From Pieris napi (lineage: Eukaryota > Arthropoda > Insecta > Lepidoptera > Pieridae), in the NCBI RefSeq assembly GCF_905475465.1, contig NC_062237.1, positions 9,410,501 through 9,474,500 on the forward strand: DNA of 64,000 nt, written 5' to 3'. The notes under the pieces were generated by a model. It was not told the DNA's origin and made no database searches. It saw only the letters and a list, made by a program, of their open reading frames with translations. The position numbers and the translations under genes are program-made. Shown here one piece after another: positions 46,296 to 59,100 of this stretch (within the stretch, counting starts at the first letter, position 1; each line of letters starts with the position of its first letter).

Positions 46296-48728
46296 TCACA
46301 ATTTATTCCAATTGTTTTTAATAAATTGAAGAATTTGATGAACACTTTCTTTCCCGCCTGTGCCACCGAGGTACTCTATTGAGAGGGAACACAAATCTTC
46401 TTTCCAATTTATTTTTACAATTGCTTGTGATAGAGGGATGGGCTTTGAAGTATTTTCAATTATCTTTATTTCAGATGTTATATTTGAGGCATTATCCTTG
46501 GGTCTATCATCTGGCCTTTTAATTGCATCTTCATCTGTGTTATTTTCAACGGTACCAAACACGATGCATTTTTTGCTTTCTTCAATTTTTTCTCTTAAAG
46601 AATCATTATTATAACAATCTCTATTGCTTTGAACATCATCTTTTTTGTGGTGCTCTAGGGACTGTTCAATTATTCCTTTATTTTCAATTGGTGTATCTAT
46701 ATTTATAATGTTATCAAACTTGGGTTTTTTCAATAATTCATTGTCTAATTGCTTTTGAAGCCTTCTTTTACGCCTTTGATTTGACCAAGTATTTGTGTAA
46801 GCTATTATATTTAAACATAGTTCATTTTTCCTCTTAGTTATAATTTTGTATTGTATTTTTAAATCATCGAAAACATACTTCAATTTATTACTTACACCTT
46901 CCATAGTATAAGATTGGTCAGGTACTTTAGGAATTACAAAAGTTATTTGAGAATTCTTTTTCTTAGTTTTATCTTTAACAGTAACTAGAAGAAGAAAAAA
47001 ATCTAATAAGTGCCTTCTTGAGTTACATATTAGAGAATGTGCTAACTAATTTGTTTTATAGACTTAATTATCTTTTATCAAGCAAGTAATCAAGATTTTC
47101 TTAGTTAAGGCATATTTTAAAAGCAAGCCATCTTATTATGAGTACATAATCTGTACAAAAAATACAAACCTAATTTTGATAAATCACAACTATTGTGGTA
47201 GGACCAAGCCACACCCCATCTTGTGACTCTACCTTGACAAAACTCTGTAGTTGTGCATTTGATTCCTTCTGCTTTAAGGTCTAATAGAAACTCCTTCAAA
47301 TTGTACTTATGTCCAATCATAGTAGTAAATATCCTGAAAATTATGGGAAATAATTAATATCAATCTAAATAACTGGATTTAATATTATAATATATATTAC
47401 CATATTCATACAATTCTGAAATTATAGTAATAATGGCTGTTTTAGATAGACTTATTTATATATCTAATCGCAGGCAAAGTTTTATTATAGTTATGAATAA
47501 AACAACTTACAGTATGTTATCTTTTAACTCTTGGCTTTCCTCTAGTATCTGTCTACAAAATTGTAACTCACCACCCTCTGTAACTAATTCTTGTGGTGAC
47601 CCTGTAAAACCATTTTTAGGTGGAGGTCTGAAAACATTAGTTCAGATTTAGAAAAAGAGACCAATTTTTATTTGCATCATTTATCTACAATGTTTTACTG
47701 ATATTGAAAATTGTACCTTGCCGGGCTTCGAGATTCCCATACTTCTTGTAGACTCACATAGAATGGTGGATTGCACATACAAAAGTCATATTGTAAAGTT
47801 TTCTCCAGAAACAAATACTTTAGAGTAAATTTTGATTGATTTTTCCTTACTGTAATAAGATTGTTTTAAAGAAAACTCTGAAACAATGCTTTCATTTCAC
47901 AAAATTCATAATAGTGTCACAACATACTATTTCTTCATAGACAGTTTCATAACTTCATAGAGGGGTATGTTCATATTTATTATATGTCTGGATAATAATA
48001 GTTATAGATAACAATTTTACACTATTTACACAAAATTTCTTAATTAGCTGATCATATTTTAATGGTAACAATAACATAAATATTAATATAATCCCAAGTT
48101 AACTTACATGCAATGAGACCTTCTAAATTATTTTGTTTTACATTTTTATTAGCTATTTTTAAACTTTCATCATCAGTCTCTGTACCAATCATATGCCAGT
48201 TATTTTTTTTTGCAGCCAGTAATGGATATATGGCACAGGCACCAGTACCTATATAAAACATGCACAATATTTTAATTTGACATACAATGGTGATGACAAA
48301 AACAATCACATAGATGTTTACCTATGTCAATGCCTTTAATATTATCGGTCCGGTCAAAGGTTTCAAGTAAATCTTCTATCCAAAGAATATAGTTTAATCT
48401 CAATGGAAGCGTTGGTACCAGCCGATCCTCAGGTATGGAAACATCTAGATCAAAATCTGATTTAAGCAAACAAGCTGTTAAAACTCTCAGAACTCGTGGA
48501 TCTTTAAAATCAATTGTTATTTTGCCCGTTACATCCTGAAACACATTATATTTAGTTTGTACAAAAATTGTAAATGTCAAAAAGCTGAAACAGAAAAAAG
48601 ACAATTTTAATTATTGGACTAACCAAACGACAAATGCTGGAAAATTGTGGATAAATGTCGGCTAACTTTTTAAAGTCTGGAGGAATTTTATAAATATTAC
48701 GAGGATGCATATATTTATTCATAGCCAT
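46296..48728 (-). CDS. METTL16: RNA N6-adenosine methyltransferase METTL16
   Basis: Seven exons on the minus strand (48728-48624, 48535-48322, 48248-48108, 47849-47717, 47627-47511, 47333-47170, 46984-46296) give 520 aa; human has 562. It starts MAMNKYMHPRNIYKIPPDF, like the MHxRNxYKxxPPDF start of other METTL16. Further landmarks: FKDPRVLRVLTACLLKSDF, PLRLNYILWIEDLL, the SAM site GIDIGTGACAIYPLL, the catalytic NPPF (DFCMCNPPFYVSL), TEGGELQFCRQIL and TEFCQGRVTRWGVAWS. It methylates the ACAGA box of U6 snRNA and, in other animals, SAM synthetase transcripts. The last exon encodes a basic/acidic linker and two segments (ITFVIPKVPDQSYTMEG…; IVKINWKEDLCSLSIEYLGG…) that line up with the vertebrate conserved C-terminal region. 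Confidence 0.96.
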
Positions 48729-48914
48729 ATTAATTTCTGTTTTAGTTTCACTTCAAGGAATGGCTAGAAAGTTGAAAATCAGAATTTTTTTTTAAGCAAT
48801 AAGTATAAAAACAAATATCGGTAAACCGAAAACGACAGATTTAACTTTTTTTTTTTTGAGACAGATTTAACTTACAAATAAGAACCACAGACTACGGAAG
48901 ATGTTAAATGATCT

Positions 48915-49160
48915 TAATGCAGCAATACGGGAAGCCAGCGGAGTGGTTATCCCGGACCCGAATTGGCTCATTTGAGCCAGTCCAAGGTATTTACCTTGGA
49001 CTGGTTCGAGACCCACGGTGGACTTTTGGATCATATTTCGTAGCACTTGGTCTCAAACTCACCGCCACGGCAAATAAATATGCTGTCGCGCATAAATGAC
49101 AAACCTCGGTGGGCCGAGTGTCGCTGCTTAAATACGCCAATGTGGTGCGGGCGAAAGCAT
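48915..49160 (+). mobile_element. SINE-like element with A and B boxes (candidate)
   Basis: GCCAGCGGAGTGGTTATCC resembles an A box, and CTGGTTCGAGACCC at about 49000 a B box, with GGTGGACTTTTGGATC after it. Between them lie two consecutive small hairpins. It stops where the element 49164-50294 starts. The identity as SINE is inference. Confidence 0.45.
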
Positions 49161-49163
49161 TGT

Positions 49164-50294
49164 GTGCGTTTTCCAATTACAGAGCATAATGCGACTCAGT
49201 GCCGCACAATACCGCATTATGCTGAAGCTTAATTGGAACGTGAATTAGTTTTCAAATGCATCAGCAGCGTGCGCTAAGTCAGTGTTAAAAAAAAAAAGTA
49301 CTGTGTGTACTTATGTACGCGCGTTAGAAGTTATACTTCTTTGGCGTATGTAAAAAAAATAACTAAAATGCAGTAGTGATTAACGATAAATATTAAAATT
49401 AATCAATAAAATTATTATAATTAAATACTATCACCGTCGTATATGAAATTGATTTAATAAAACGAAACACGTGTTCTAAATATAAAAATACTTGAATATA
49501 CAACTTGAACATAGTTATTATCGATTTTCATGCCACCTAGAACTAACTTCATTCTGTTAATTTTGTGTAACGGTGCGTGCGGATCGTAAAATTTCACTCT
49601 CATAAATTTTTCATAACGCGCCTAAAGAAGTATAACTTCAAAAATGTTCTGAATAGAGTTAGCAACCTCATTAATGTATAAATAATGTGGTAAACAATAA
49701 TAAATTGGTTGAAAACTATTTACGCTTATTTTAAGTAATTTGTATTTTGATTATTTCATTAAATGCTAATTTTTTTTTACTGAAATAAGAGAAAACCTTT
49801 AAAGAATATAAGGTTTTAACAAGCTTTAAATATTTAGTTTCATGTAAGAAGTTTACATCATTTACGTTACAATTAAAAATATATACTTTTTCAAATCCAT
49901 TGCAATGTTTACAAAAGTATAATCCTATAAAATAAATTTGTTTACAGATCCGAATTTTAAAATGAAAAGTACCTATTTATACCTTCATCCATACTTATAT
50001 TTTTTTTTTTAGCAGTTTGAAATAACTTTAATTATTTTCAAAATATACGACGAAACGAAAGCCTTACAAATTTTTCAACAATAAATAATATTTACTAACG
50101 AAAATTTCGATCAATGGCAACTTAAAGAAAAACTGGTCAATTTTCTGTCACTGTGTTGGTATTGATTGCGAGAAGCACGCGAGAGCATTACTTTTGATAG
50201 TGCTCAATTGTGCGAAGCGTTGCTGTAGTTGGAACATTCAACGTTGAGCATTATGCCGCATAATGCGCTTTAGTGCTGTAATTGGAAAACGCAC
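49164..50294. mobile_element. Long inverted-repeat element (1131 bp), parent form of a 263-bp MITE
   Basis: The left end is GTGCGTTTTCCAATTACAGA and the right end CTGTAATTGGAAAACGCAC; TGT flanks both sides (49161-49163 and 50295-50297). The outer ~45 bp on the left and ~210 bp on the right match, in inverse orientation, the short element 55619-55881. The interior holds a segment 49301-49640 also present at 2305-2720 and a piece shared with 41775. No transposase frame is visible. Confidence 0.8.
49301..49640. mobile_element. MITE-like repeat, copy B, nested
   Basis: The ends CTGTGTGTACTTATGTACGC and ACGCGCCTAAAGAAGTATAA correspond to copy A at 2305-2720. The termini carry GTTAGAAGTTATACTTCTTT and its near-inverse. 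It lies inside 49164-50294. Confidence 0.6.
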
Positions 50295-51392
50295 TGTACC
50301 TACAGGTGCCCCGAATATATGGGCCGACAAACTGACTCGGCACAATCGCACAATTCTCAGGCAGTCGCTGTCAGGGTTCCTAGGATAAATGCACTATGTA
50401 TCATGACGAAGTGTGTTGAATGATGAAGTTACGCTTAGCGAAGTATATTGGAGGAGGGCCGAAGATAGGGAAAGGGGGAGCAACCCGATTATGAAACACA
50501 AAAAATCTTTTTTTTTCGGCTAAGTACCTACTTATCGGACCACCCTCATGTATTAAGCGCGGACAGTGACTGCCCGTGAAAAATTTTCTACAATTTTTGC
50601 GAGGCTGTCATGAATATGAAAGAATCCTCGCTCACCAAATGCTCGCCACCTAAAAAGTGCCCAAGCTGGAATCCTTGCAAGTACTGGACTCGATCTTCCC
50701 TAGCTCTAACTACACAAGCGAACGGATCGGTATGGAAAGGATACTTGCGGATGCGGTGTCAAGTATCATCATAAGCTAACAATGGGCGTGGAGAGGCGGA
50801 CGCAACCATCGTATCGCATGTCGGAAAGCAGATAAGTCTCTGTATGCACTAATAGCGAGTCCCACATAAGCCTTCCGTACTTAGCAGTCACGTCGCGAAG
50901 GGGTACAATGCAAGTTCAAAAAAAAGCAATATGTGATAAGTCTGAAAATAAATATCTACAATTGTATTTATTTCAAATTTATGGCCTGGTGACGAGACCT
51001 TAAAGACAAGTCTTATTTTCAAAAAGCGTGTAATTGCACTTGTTATTAAAATTATTCACTCGTTTATTTAAATCCTAAATTTATACTTTATGATTTTTGA
51101 GTAAAATCTGTGCAAATAAGTAGGCATTGGTGCCACCCGTAGATAGAGTATAGAACTAGATGAGCTTCTAAAATAACATAATAACTAAAGAGAGAAGGCA
51201 TTAACCTGAAATACTTAAGTGCGAGCGAAACAGAGTATCAGTTTTTCTGTCTCTATTTGCGTATCGGGTGCTATGTGTTTACCACCGAGCCCTTGGTGGT
51301 AAACAAATTGTCACCGCTTACTGATAAATCGGTGAAACCCAAGTCAAACCCATATTTTAAGACATTATCCTTATGACAGTATTTAAAGTGTC

Positions 51393-52230
51393 ATGGTGAA
51401 TTGTTTCATAATTGGCTGTAAAAGCTATAGTGAACGTAAATAACCAAACATAACCTTTCATCGGTAAGTAGCTTATTTTGTCACGACTCAGTATTTTTGT
51501 TCAAGAATTATTCATTCGTATGTGTATTTTGGTCAATAATAAGCAATCTTCAATTAATTAAAACTTTAAATACGACATATGTCGATCATTCGCTATCTCG
51601 CACGCTGTACGCTGATGCCTGGTCTATACCATAGTCCGTCTACGGTGCCACCAAGCACCATAGAGATGCCTTCCACTCGATAAGTATTAAGTCGAATCAT
51701 GTTTTCTTTTCTTGTTCTAAATATGATAGACCACAAGCCCATGAACAAAAAATACCTGTGAAATGACCCAACATGAATTACGTTTAGAAGGCTGTTACTA
51801 TATCTGAAAATAACTCTGAGCACTATGCCGTCATTTCTGAGCGGTACATGTGAGTACGTGAGTGAATGGAATTTCTCAGATACAAGTGAGGAATTTCGAC
51901 TAATTATTAATGTACTGGTTTATGCGATTTTTCGTGTGTATTATATTATGTACTTATACTAAACTTTGGTTTATTACAGGGGTTTCTTATACTACAAATA
52001 AACTTGGATAGTTTTTATTTAGAATTGATGAGAAACAAGATAAATGAGTTTTACACTGTTTCGTTCTCTTAAATAGGGATCGATGAATGGCGAAAATCTT
52101 GTGAACATGTAATAAAAATTGAAAATCAGTTCATAGAACATGATCGGTTAATTGAGATGCAGAAGGAAAGGTCTGAAAGATCATAAATACTGCGTTGAAG
52201 ACTTTTTTATGTATGTGCAGTATTTGGAAC
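51393..52230 (+). pseudogene. THAP-domain gene remnant (speculative)
   Basis: A start MVNCFIIGCKSYSE at 51393-51435 resembles the MVxxCxxxGCxxxS opening of THAP zinc fingers and is followed by a GTAAAT donor. A piece after a TAG acceptor at 52079 (RIDEWRKSCEHVIKIE) resembles the KW-x2-A/S-C part. After a stop and frame change comes KYCVEDFF, like the THAP C-x2-H/D-F end. Frames do not join cleanly, so any gene is broken. Confidence 0.3.
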
Positions 52231-52945
52231 AATTTTCAAGTTCTTAATTAATTAATAAACTCATCAACAGAGTAATTGGAGTTTTCATCCAAAATTTCAA
52301 ACCCCACATTCGCCACATTTTCAAATATTATCTTTGATCATTGGATAAATTTTTATATTTGCATGACACACACAGAATCAGCCGCTATAAGGAAAAAAAA
52401 GTATCTAAACGTTTTACGCCAATTTCCCCAGTATTGCTAGCGTCAATTTCTTTTTTCCCTTTTTGCCATCAGATCCTGGTAGACCTATACCAATATTTCT
52501 TTACTTCTTCGAGATTTAAATCCCCTTGTATATAGTATCATAAGTATATTTATTGTAAATAATAACATTAAACTATAATTTTTATTTATTTTTCCCCTTA
52601 TGTAACTATTCTGATTTTGTTTTAAATTTAATGCGTTTTCAATCATCTATGTTATGTCGCGATTAGTTTCCTTCGTTTTTTACTATTCACATAAACTAAA
52701 TAATTACAACAGCGAATTATAAAAATCTTATACATGACGCTGGCTAATGCACAAACCGTGCCAGAGCCATAAAGGAAAAAAAAAGTATTAAGTCGATATG
52801 TATTATGTCATATTGGTCATTGTTATTTGACATTTGTGAACTCGACGAAGTCTGAAACTCTGAAAAGAATTAACAAGATTAATATTAATAAGTATTTTAA
52901 TTTCTCGATTATTTAATACAAAGTGAGATTATTGACGCAATAAAT

Positions 52946-54726
52946 ATGGTTGATAAAATTGATATGGCATTAGATGATATTATACAAGCTGGTAAAAAAG
53001 GCAGAGGCGGTGGGCCTGGACGAAAATTTGAAACGAAAAGATCAAATCGTGGTTTTCGGGGTAGCAATCGTAATGGGGGCGTCTTGCGTGGCAGTAATCG
53101 TGGTGGAGTATCCAAGCCCACAAATTATAAAAGGGTAAATCTTAAAGTTTACTTTCGTTGTTGATTATTATACATAAATAAAAATGGCGGACAAGCGTGC
53201 TTTCGCGTCATGTTCCCTTGAGCTATGATGTTTTGTTGCTCCAAACATTATTTAATGGTTTTGCAACTCCCAAGATTTTTTACTTCAAATTTTTCTTACA
53301 TCGGTTGGACATATTAAAAACACGTTCTTCGCGTCCTGTATTGTATTTCTACGTCGCATATGTCCACACCATAGATTTAGGCCTTGTCAGTATCAAGGGT
53401 GTCACCATGATTGAAGAGCAGGTGTAGAAAGATACACAATACAAAAGGACTATTCAATGAAGATTTCATTTCTTTACCTAATATGAATATGTGGCTGGAT
53501 ATAACTGGGCTTTTACTAAGAGTACCTTATCAGTGTTAAGTGGAAAACAAGTGAACATATTTTTGTTACTCTGTTTAGTTACATGAATTATAACTTAATT
53601 TAATTATTAAAAGGCTTAGTTATGAAAATATTTTCAACAATATACAGAGGTTTTGAATTTCAACTTGAGGCATATGAGAGCAGATGGCATGACAATTTAG
53701 GACAAACTATTTCAGGGTGATGTTAACAGCACATGGAAACATGATATGTTCAATGAATTCAGTGATCAGAAGATACAGAGAGGTGCACCAATAACAACTG
53801 GACCTACCAAACTGCTTGTTTCTAATTTAGACTTTGGAGTTTCTGACTCTGATATACAAGAACTGTTTTCGGAGTTTGGCATTTTAAAAAGTGCTGCTGT
53901 GCACTATGATAGATCTGGTAGATCATTGGGTATGTTAATCTGATCTTGTTAATATAATTTGCTACTTTACTTTTAACACTTGATTTTTTGACCATTTCAT
54001 CTGGTTCATTTAGGGACAGCTGATGTACTCTTTGAAAGAAGAGCAGATGCATTAAAAGCAATGAAACAGTACAATGGTGTTCCCCTTGATGGTCGAGCAA
54101 TGAACATACAGCTAGCAACATCAGAAATAAGCACATTTAGAGCAGAACCCAGAAGCAGATCTGTAGGTGGAGGTGGTCCTATTAGAAGAATGTCTGATAA
54201 AAGAGGTATTATTTTTCACTAATTAAAGTTAATTCGAACAAACTGTGCTTGCAATATAATTTCACAATCAAACTCGTAGGTTGCGAGGTTTGCAAGTTGT
54301 GTTAGTATTATATTATAGGTGAAATTTTATACTCTCCTGTAACACCTATAATACATTAAAGCTATCAATCAATATTTAACCAATGATCTCCTCTGGGAGG
54401 ATGAGAATGTAATACAAAAGATGTAACAATAGTTGTTGTTCCAGACTTTTTGACAAATTATATCTTAAAAATTAATCTACAAAATTATGACCTAAATATC
54501 TTATCCTATAAAAGTGTATGTACAATTTATACATTCTTGCATAATATTATGTACTATATAATATTATCAATATACAGGCGTCAATGTCAGAAACTCAACT
54601 GGAAGAGGAAGTGGGAGACGTGGTGGGCGAGGAGGAGGAGGAGGAGGACCAAGAGGAAAGAAACCAGTTCCCACAGCTGAACAACTTGATGCAGAGTTAG
54701 ATGCTTATGTTAAAGAAATAAAATGA
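52946..54726 (+). CDS. ALYREF: mRNA export adaptor ALYREF (THO complex subunit 4)
   Basis: Four exons (52946-53134, 53716-53929, 54014-54205, 54578-54726) give 247 aa; human ALYREF has 257. The start MVDKIDMALDDIIQAGKK has the N-terminal UAP56-binding motif (MALDDII). Then follow Arg/Gly-rich regions, one RRM at about residues 90-165 (TKLLVSNLDFGVSDSDIQEL, RSLGTADVLFERRADALKAM), a second RGG region (RGSGRRGGRGGGGGGPRGKK) and the C-terminal UAP56-binding motif (AEQLDAELDAYVKEIK). The order is typical of REF/Aly. The protein is part of TREX, bound through UAP56 to spliced mRNA, and hands it to NXF1-NXT1 in the nucleus. Polyadenylation signal AATAAA near 54815. Drosophila calls it Ref1. Confidence 0.97.
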
Positions 54727-56188
54727 TGATTACTAGTTGAAATAGGTTTAGCTAATAGACATCCTTTAAGATATATTTTTGTAATTATTAATGTGACAAC
54801 CGCTAAGTTGAAAGAATAAAATAAAAGTAAGAAAATACAAGGTATAAGGCAAAATAAACAATAACATAGTGAGTGTCAATAGTATGAAGACTAAATTTAA
54901 CATTAATATACCATAAGCATTAAAAAAACAACTCTTTCATTTAAATAAAAAAAAAAATCTCTGGTTTTGATTTTACCTTTTGTTCTAGCTTTGTATGTTT
55001 TGGCAAAGTTTTCATTAACGCTTTAATAATCGTATCTGATATAATCATACTAAATGTAAGGTAGAAATCCAGTTTGTATGGTTGAAAAAGAAAAGCAAAT
55101 TGGGGTGATAATTTTTTTTAATTTTCATATTTATGGAGCCAGATATGTGGATAACATTTTTTGTAAACTTGCAATATTTATTACTAAGGAACAAAAACTA
55201 ATTTAAAAGATTACAAATAAGGTTTTATGTTCTTATTTTCATAAACTATTCTTAAGAAATCTATATATCTTGCACATACATGAATTCATTCGAGTTAACC
55301 TCTAGGTCTAGACAAAGCTTTCATTAGGATATCGGCTGTGATTTTTGATATTTATAAATACTGTACTTATTGTTATAGCATCTAACAATTCTCTTTAAAA
55401 ATTCTTTCTAACAATTCTCTAACCTAATTATATATCAATTTGCTTTGTAGTTTGTACATATGTGTTGCACAGTTGTTTAGCGTAAAATTTAATTGTTGTT
55501 TATACAATTTAACAGAAAGAAACGAAAACGAACGTTTTTAAAACTAAACCCGAAGATAAACTAAAGCGAAAAACAAGACAGATTATATATTTTTTCTATT
55601 CATTAATGGGTTATCCTAGTGCGTTTTCCAATTACAGCACTAGAGCGCATTGTGCGGCATAATGCTCAACGTTGAATGTTCCAACTACAGCAACGCTTCG
55701 CACAATTGAGCACTCTCAAAACGAATGCTCTCGCGTGCTTCTCGCAATAAATACCAACACAGTGACAGAAAATTGACCAGTGTTTTTCTATAAGTTGTCA
55801 TTTATCGAAATTTTCGTTAGTAAATATTATTGGCATTGTGCGGCACTGAGTCGCATAATGCTCTGTAATTGGAAAACGCACCTAATGAAGCCTCTAGACT
55901 TCTTATCTGTGAACATAAAATACAAAGTCTAAAAGTCTTCCTTATCTGTGCCTGTGGTGAATATAATATTGTTATCTTGGCCTAAAGGTCTAGATACCAG
56001 GCCATAAACTCCAAAAAAAAAAAAAAAATTTTGTTATTTGTAAGCGTAGGTTGTTTTCTAGTTAAATTTGTAAACGCATTTAAGTGTGGTAAAATCCCAA
56101 TTGAAGCAACGAAATGATTGCAATATAAGTCTAAGTAACAATTTTTTTGCAATCTACGTTTGTGGAAACAGCGTACCCTCTACGAACT
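54727..56188. other. Spacer between ALYREF and CMTR1
   Basis: About 1.46 kb with the 263-bp MITE at 55619-55881. The rest is AT-rich; the last 200 bp are the probable CMTR1 promoter and 5' UTR. Confidence 0.5.
55619..55881. mobile_element. MITE, GTGCGTTTTCCAATTACAG family, 263 bp
   Basis: The ends GTGCGTTTTCCAATTACAG and CTGTAATTGGAAAACGCAC are perfect inverted repeats of 19 bp, and CTA lies on both sides (3-bp duplication). The interior matches the outer parts of 49164-50294 in inverse orientation. No coding. Confidence 0.9.
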
Positions 56189-59100
56189 ATGAATTTATCA
56201 GGTGAGCCCAACTCTTGTAGTAATTTAAGTTAAGAATCTATTATTCTTCTTTAACTTAATGTTTTTCCTTATTAGATCCTTCAGATGGTGGATCCAGCAG
56301 CGATGAGAGTTCCATCCCGGCAAAACGCCGACGATCAGATACCTTTGGTGCTTCCTCTACAACCTCTCACGGCTCTGGTATGTATCTAAAGCAATTGAAG
56401 TAGAACTGTATTGTACGGATATGGAAACAAATAAATATTTTAAATGATTATGTTAATTTAATAACCACCCAAATCTCATTGTGTATTAATTTCACCAATT
56501 ACAGCTGTTCAAGATGATTCAGATAATGAAAATAAAGCATATGGTGATCGTACCTCAGATGTTGGGGAAGACAACAGTAATACTGGACTCACTGTGAAAC
56601 CATTGCAAAGAAGTAGTAGGTTGAGTCAAAGTAGCTTGAGTGAAAATTGTTCTTCCCCCAATGACGGCTATATAGATGATTTTAGACCAGGATTTGATGA
56701 CAATGATGAGGTTTCTATAAGACCTGGTTTCTGTGGCAGTGGAGAAAATTCATTTTATAATAAAGTACCAGAAGAGTTTACAAAAGATATTAATGATGCA
56801 TTTAAAAGTGAATATTCAGAAAAATCTAAGAGAATAATGAGCAATATGGGTTATAAGCCTGGCAAAGGTTTAGGTAAATTTGAACATGGAAGAGTTGACC
56901 CCGTTCAGGCCTCAACACAAAAGGGTCGAAGGGGTTTAGGTTTGACTCCATCATTGGTAGGAGAAGTACCTACAGATTTTAAGTGGTCACCTGATGAAGC
57001 CAAAGCTGAAGCAAAAGAAGCAGTAGTAAGTATTTATAAATTTCAATAAGTGACTTATTATTGTGGTCACAAAAAAGAAACTAAAAATAATAAAAGTAAC
57101 AAAGCTCAGACAAGAAGAGTTACACTTATTTTTTGTAAGAGCTTGCATTAGACAATTATTAAAAAAAGATAAGTGAAGTGAAGAAAAAAGAGATTTAGAA
57201 ATGATATGAGTATGACTAACACTGAATGAGGTGTGAAGGTCACATTTTCATGTAACTTTTATTTATTAGTCTTCTTTATTAAACCATTTTTGGTTTGTAG
57301 GCCTTTAAGGTTTTAGCTTTAGTGCCTTTAACCTGACATAATTGTTTTACAAGGCAGCAGACACTGAACACTGACCCTGAGGAGGATCTCAGTGTTTAAA
57401 AAAAAGCCCAGCATTATAATTCAGTGTATAATGAAATGATTTCATAACTTTATACAGTAGAACCTCTATAAGTCGAACATCAAGGGAGACGCCAAAAAAT
57501 TCGAGTTATAGAGTTTTCAACTTATGGAGGATTTCGACTTAGGCGGATTTTGATTCGACATAAAGAGTTTGAGGTTTATTCTTATTATTCTTACAGTATT
57601 TAAGTCGAAAACAAATGACTGGCTTAGCTAAATTTCAAAGGGAATCAAAATTGAACACCTGACACAAAGCAAGCAAACACGTGTTTCCATGAGTCATAAA
57701 TTTATTATTGTATACTCCTAAAATGTTTTCTAAGAAACAATAGTGTACTCACATTGTCGGCAAGTTCTTAAAGTCGGTAACTTATTTTTGTTCGAACAAT
57801 AGAGATAATAAATTCCAAATGATCAAGTTGTAAAGGTTGTAAAATAAAAAGTTCCTATGTTCGAGATACAGAGGTCAAATTTAATTTTTCGAGTTATAGA
57901 GTGAAAATATGTACCAAAATGGCTTGCAGGGACTCGGTGATTATTTCGATTAACAGAGGGTCAAGATTTCAAGTAATGGAGGTTTTGGTGTTTTAAGGGA
58001 AGGGAACAAAACATTTTTTCGAGATTTGGAGGTTTTTGACTTATCGAGGTTCGACTTAACGAGGTTCTACTGTATTAACTATGAGTGTTTTATTTTCTTG
58101 TAAGAGTAATTATTTGCTTTTTAAAGGTCTGGCTGCCGCCCCCTCCTATTGAAACCTTATCTGGAGATATTTTAGAGGAATGGTTAACAAAAGGGCCAAA
58201 AAAACTAAGCATAGATAATGAAACACAGTTTGTGGATCCAAACATTCTACAGGGTATTTTGAATGCTAAGGTAATCAACCATAAATAAGTCCCTGTCAAC
58301 TATCCAAATTGCTTTTATTTATTTTATATTGTTTAATTTGCATAATTTTTTAGACAATATTTGACACATTAGATGATGAAGATTTGAGAAATGCAAGGTT
58401 TCGAAGCAATCCATATGAAACAATTGGATCTGTTATATTTTTAAACAGAGCAGCTGTCAAAATGGCTAACATTGATGCTGTATTTGATTATATGTTCACC
58501 AATCCTAAAAAAGAAAATGGGGAACCAATGATTACTGATAAGGATATATTATATTTTGCTGATGTCTGTGCTGGACCTGGTGGATTTTCTGAATATGTTT
58601 TATTTAGAAAGAGTTGGACAGCCAAAGGTAATGTTCTTACCTTAATACATATTATACAGAAGAAGTATTGATCTATATCATTTTAGGAAATACATATGTA
58701 TAAATTGGAAAAAGATGGTGATAATATATAATAAAAAGTAATATAAATGGCAACTAAGTTAGTGTATAATAAAAAATATTTAATTGAATGTGTATTTAAT
58801 TTCAGGATTTGGTTTTACTTTAAAAGGAGGAAATGATTTTAAACTCTTAGACTTCTATGCTGGTACTCCGGAGACATTCAATACATTTTATGGTGTGAAG
58901 GATGATGGCAACATTTTTGATCCTGCTAATTTGATGTCACTCAAAGATTATGTTTTAAATCAAACAGATGATAAGGGGGTGCACTTTCTAATGGCAGATG
59001 GGGTATATTACATAATTTAAATTTTTAATAATTGTCAGAAAAGCTGTGTGACTTGAAAACTACTTATTTTATATAAATAATGTGCAATCTGTATCTTTAG

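Larger units (their letters stand above)
48729..52945. other. Repeat-rich intergenic region upstream of ALYREF
   Basis: It contains a hairpin-bearing SINE-like piece (48915-49160), a 1.13-kb inverted-repeat element (49164-50294), and a possible THAP-gene remnant (51393-52230). 50300-51390 and 52230-52940 show no recognised coding or repeat. METTL16 and ALYREF start from opposite ends of this gap. Confidence 0.6.

Noticed and set aside
46360..46708. Plus-strand ORFs of 84 and 61 aa
   Set aside because: They are antisense to the last METTL16 exon, which matches family motifs and closes in phase.
52909..53121. 70-aa minus-strand ORF (RLLPRK repeats)
   Set aside because: It is antisense to the RGG-rich first exon of ALYREF.
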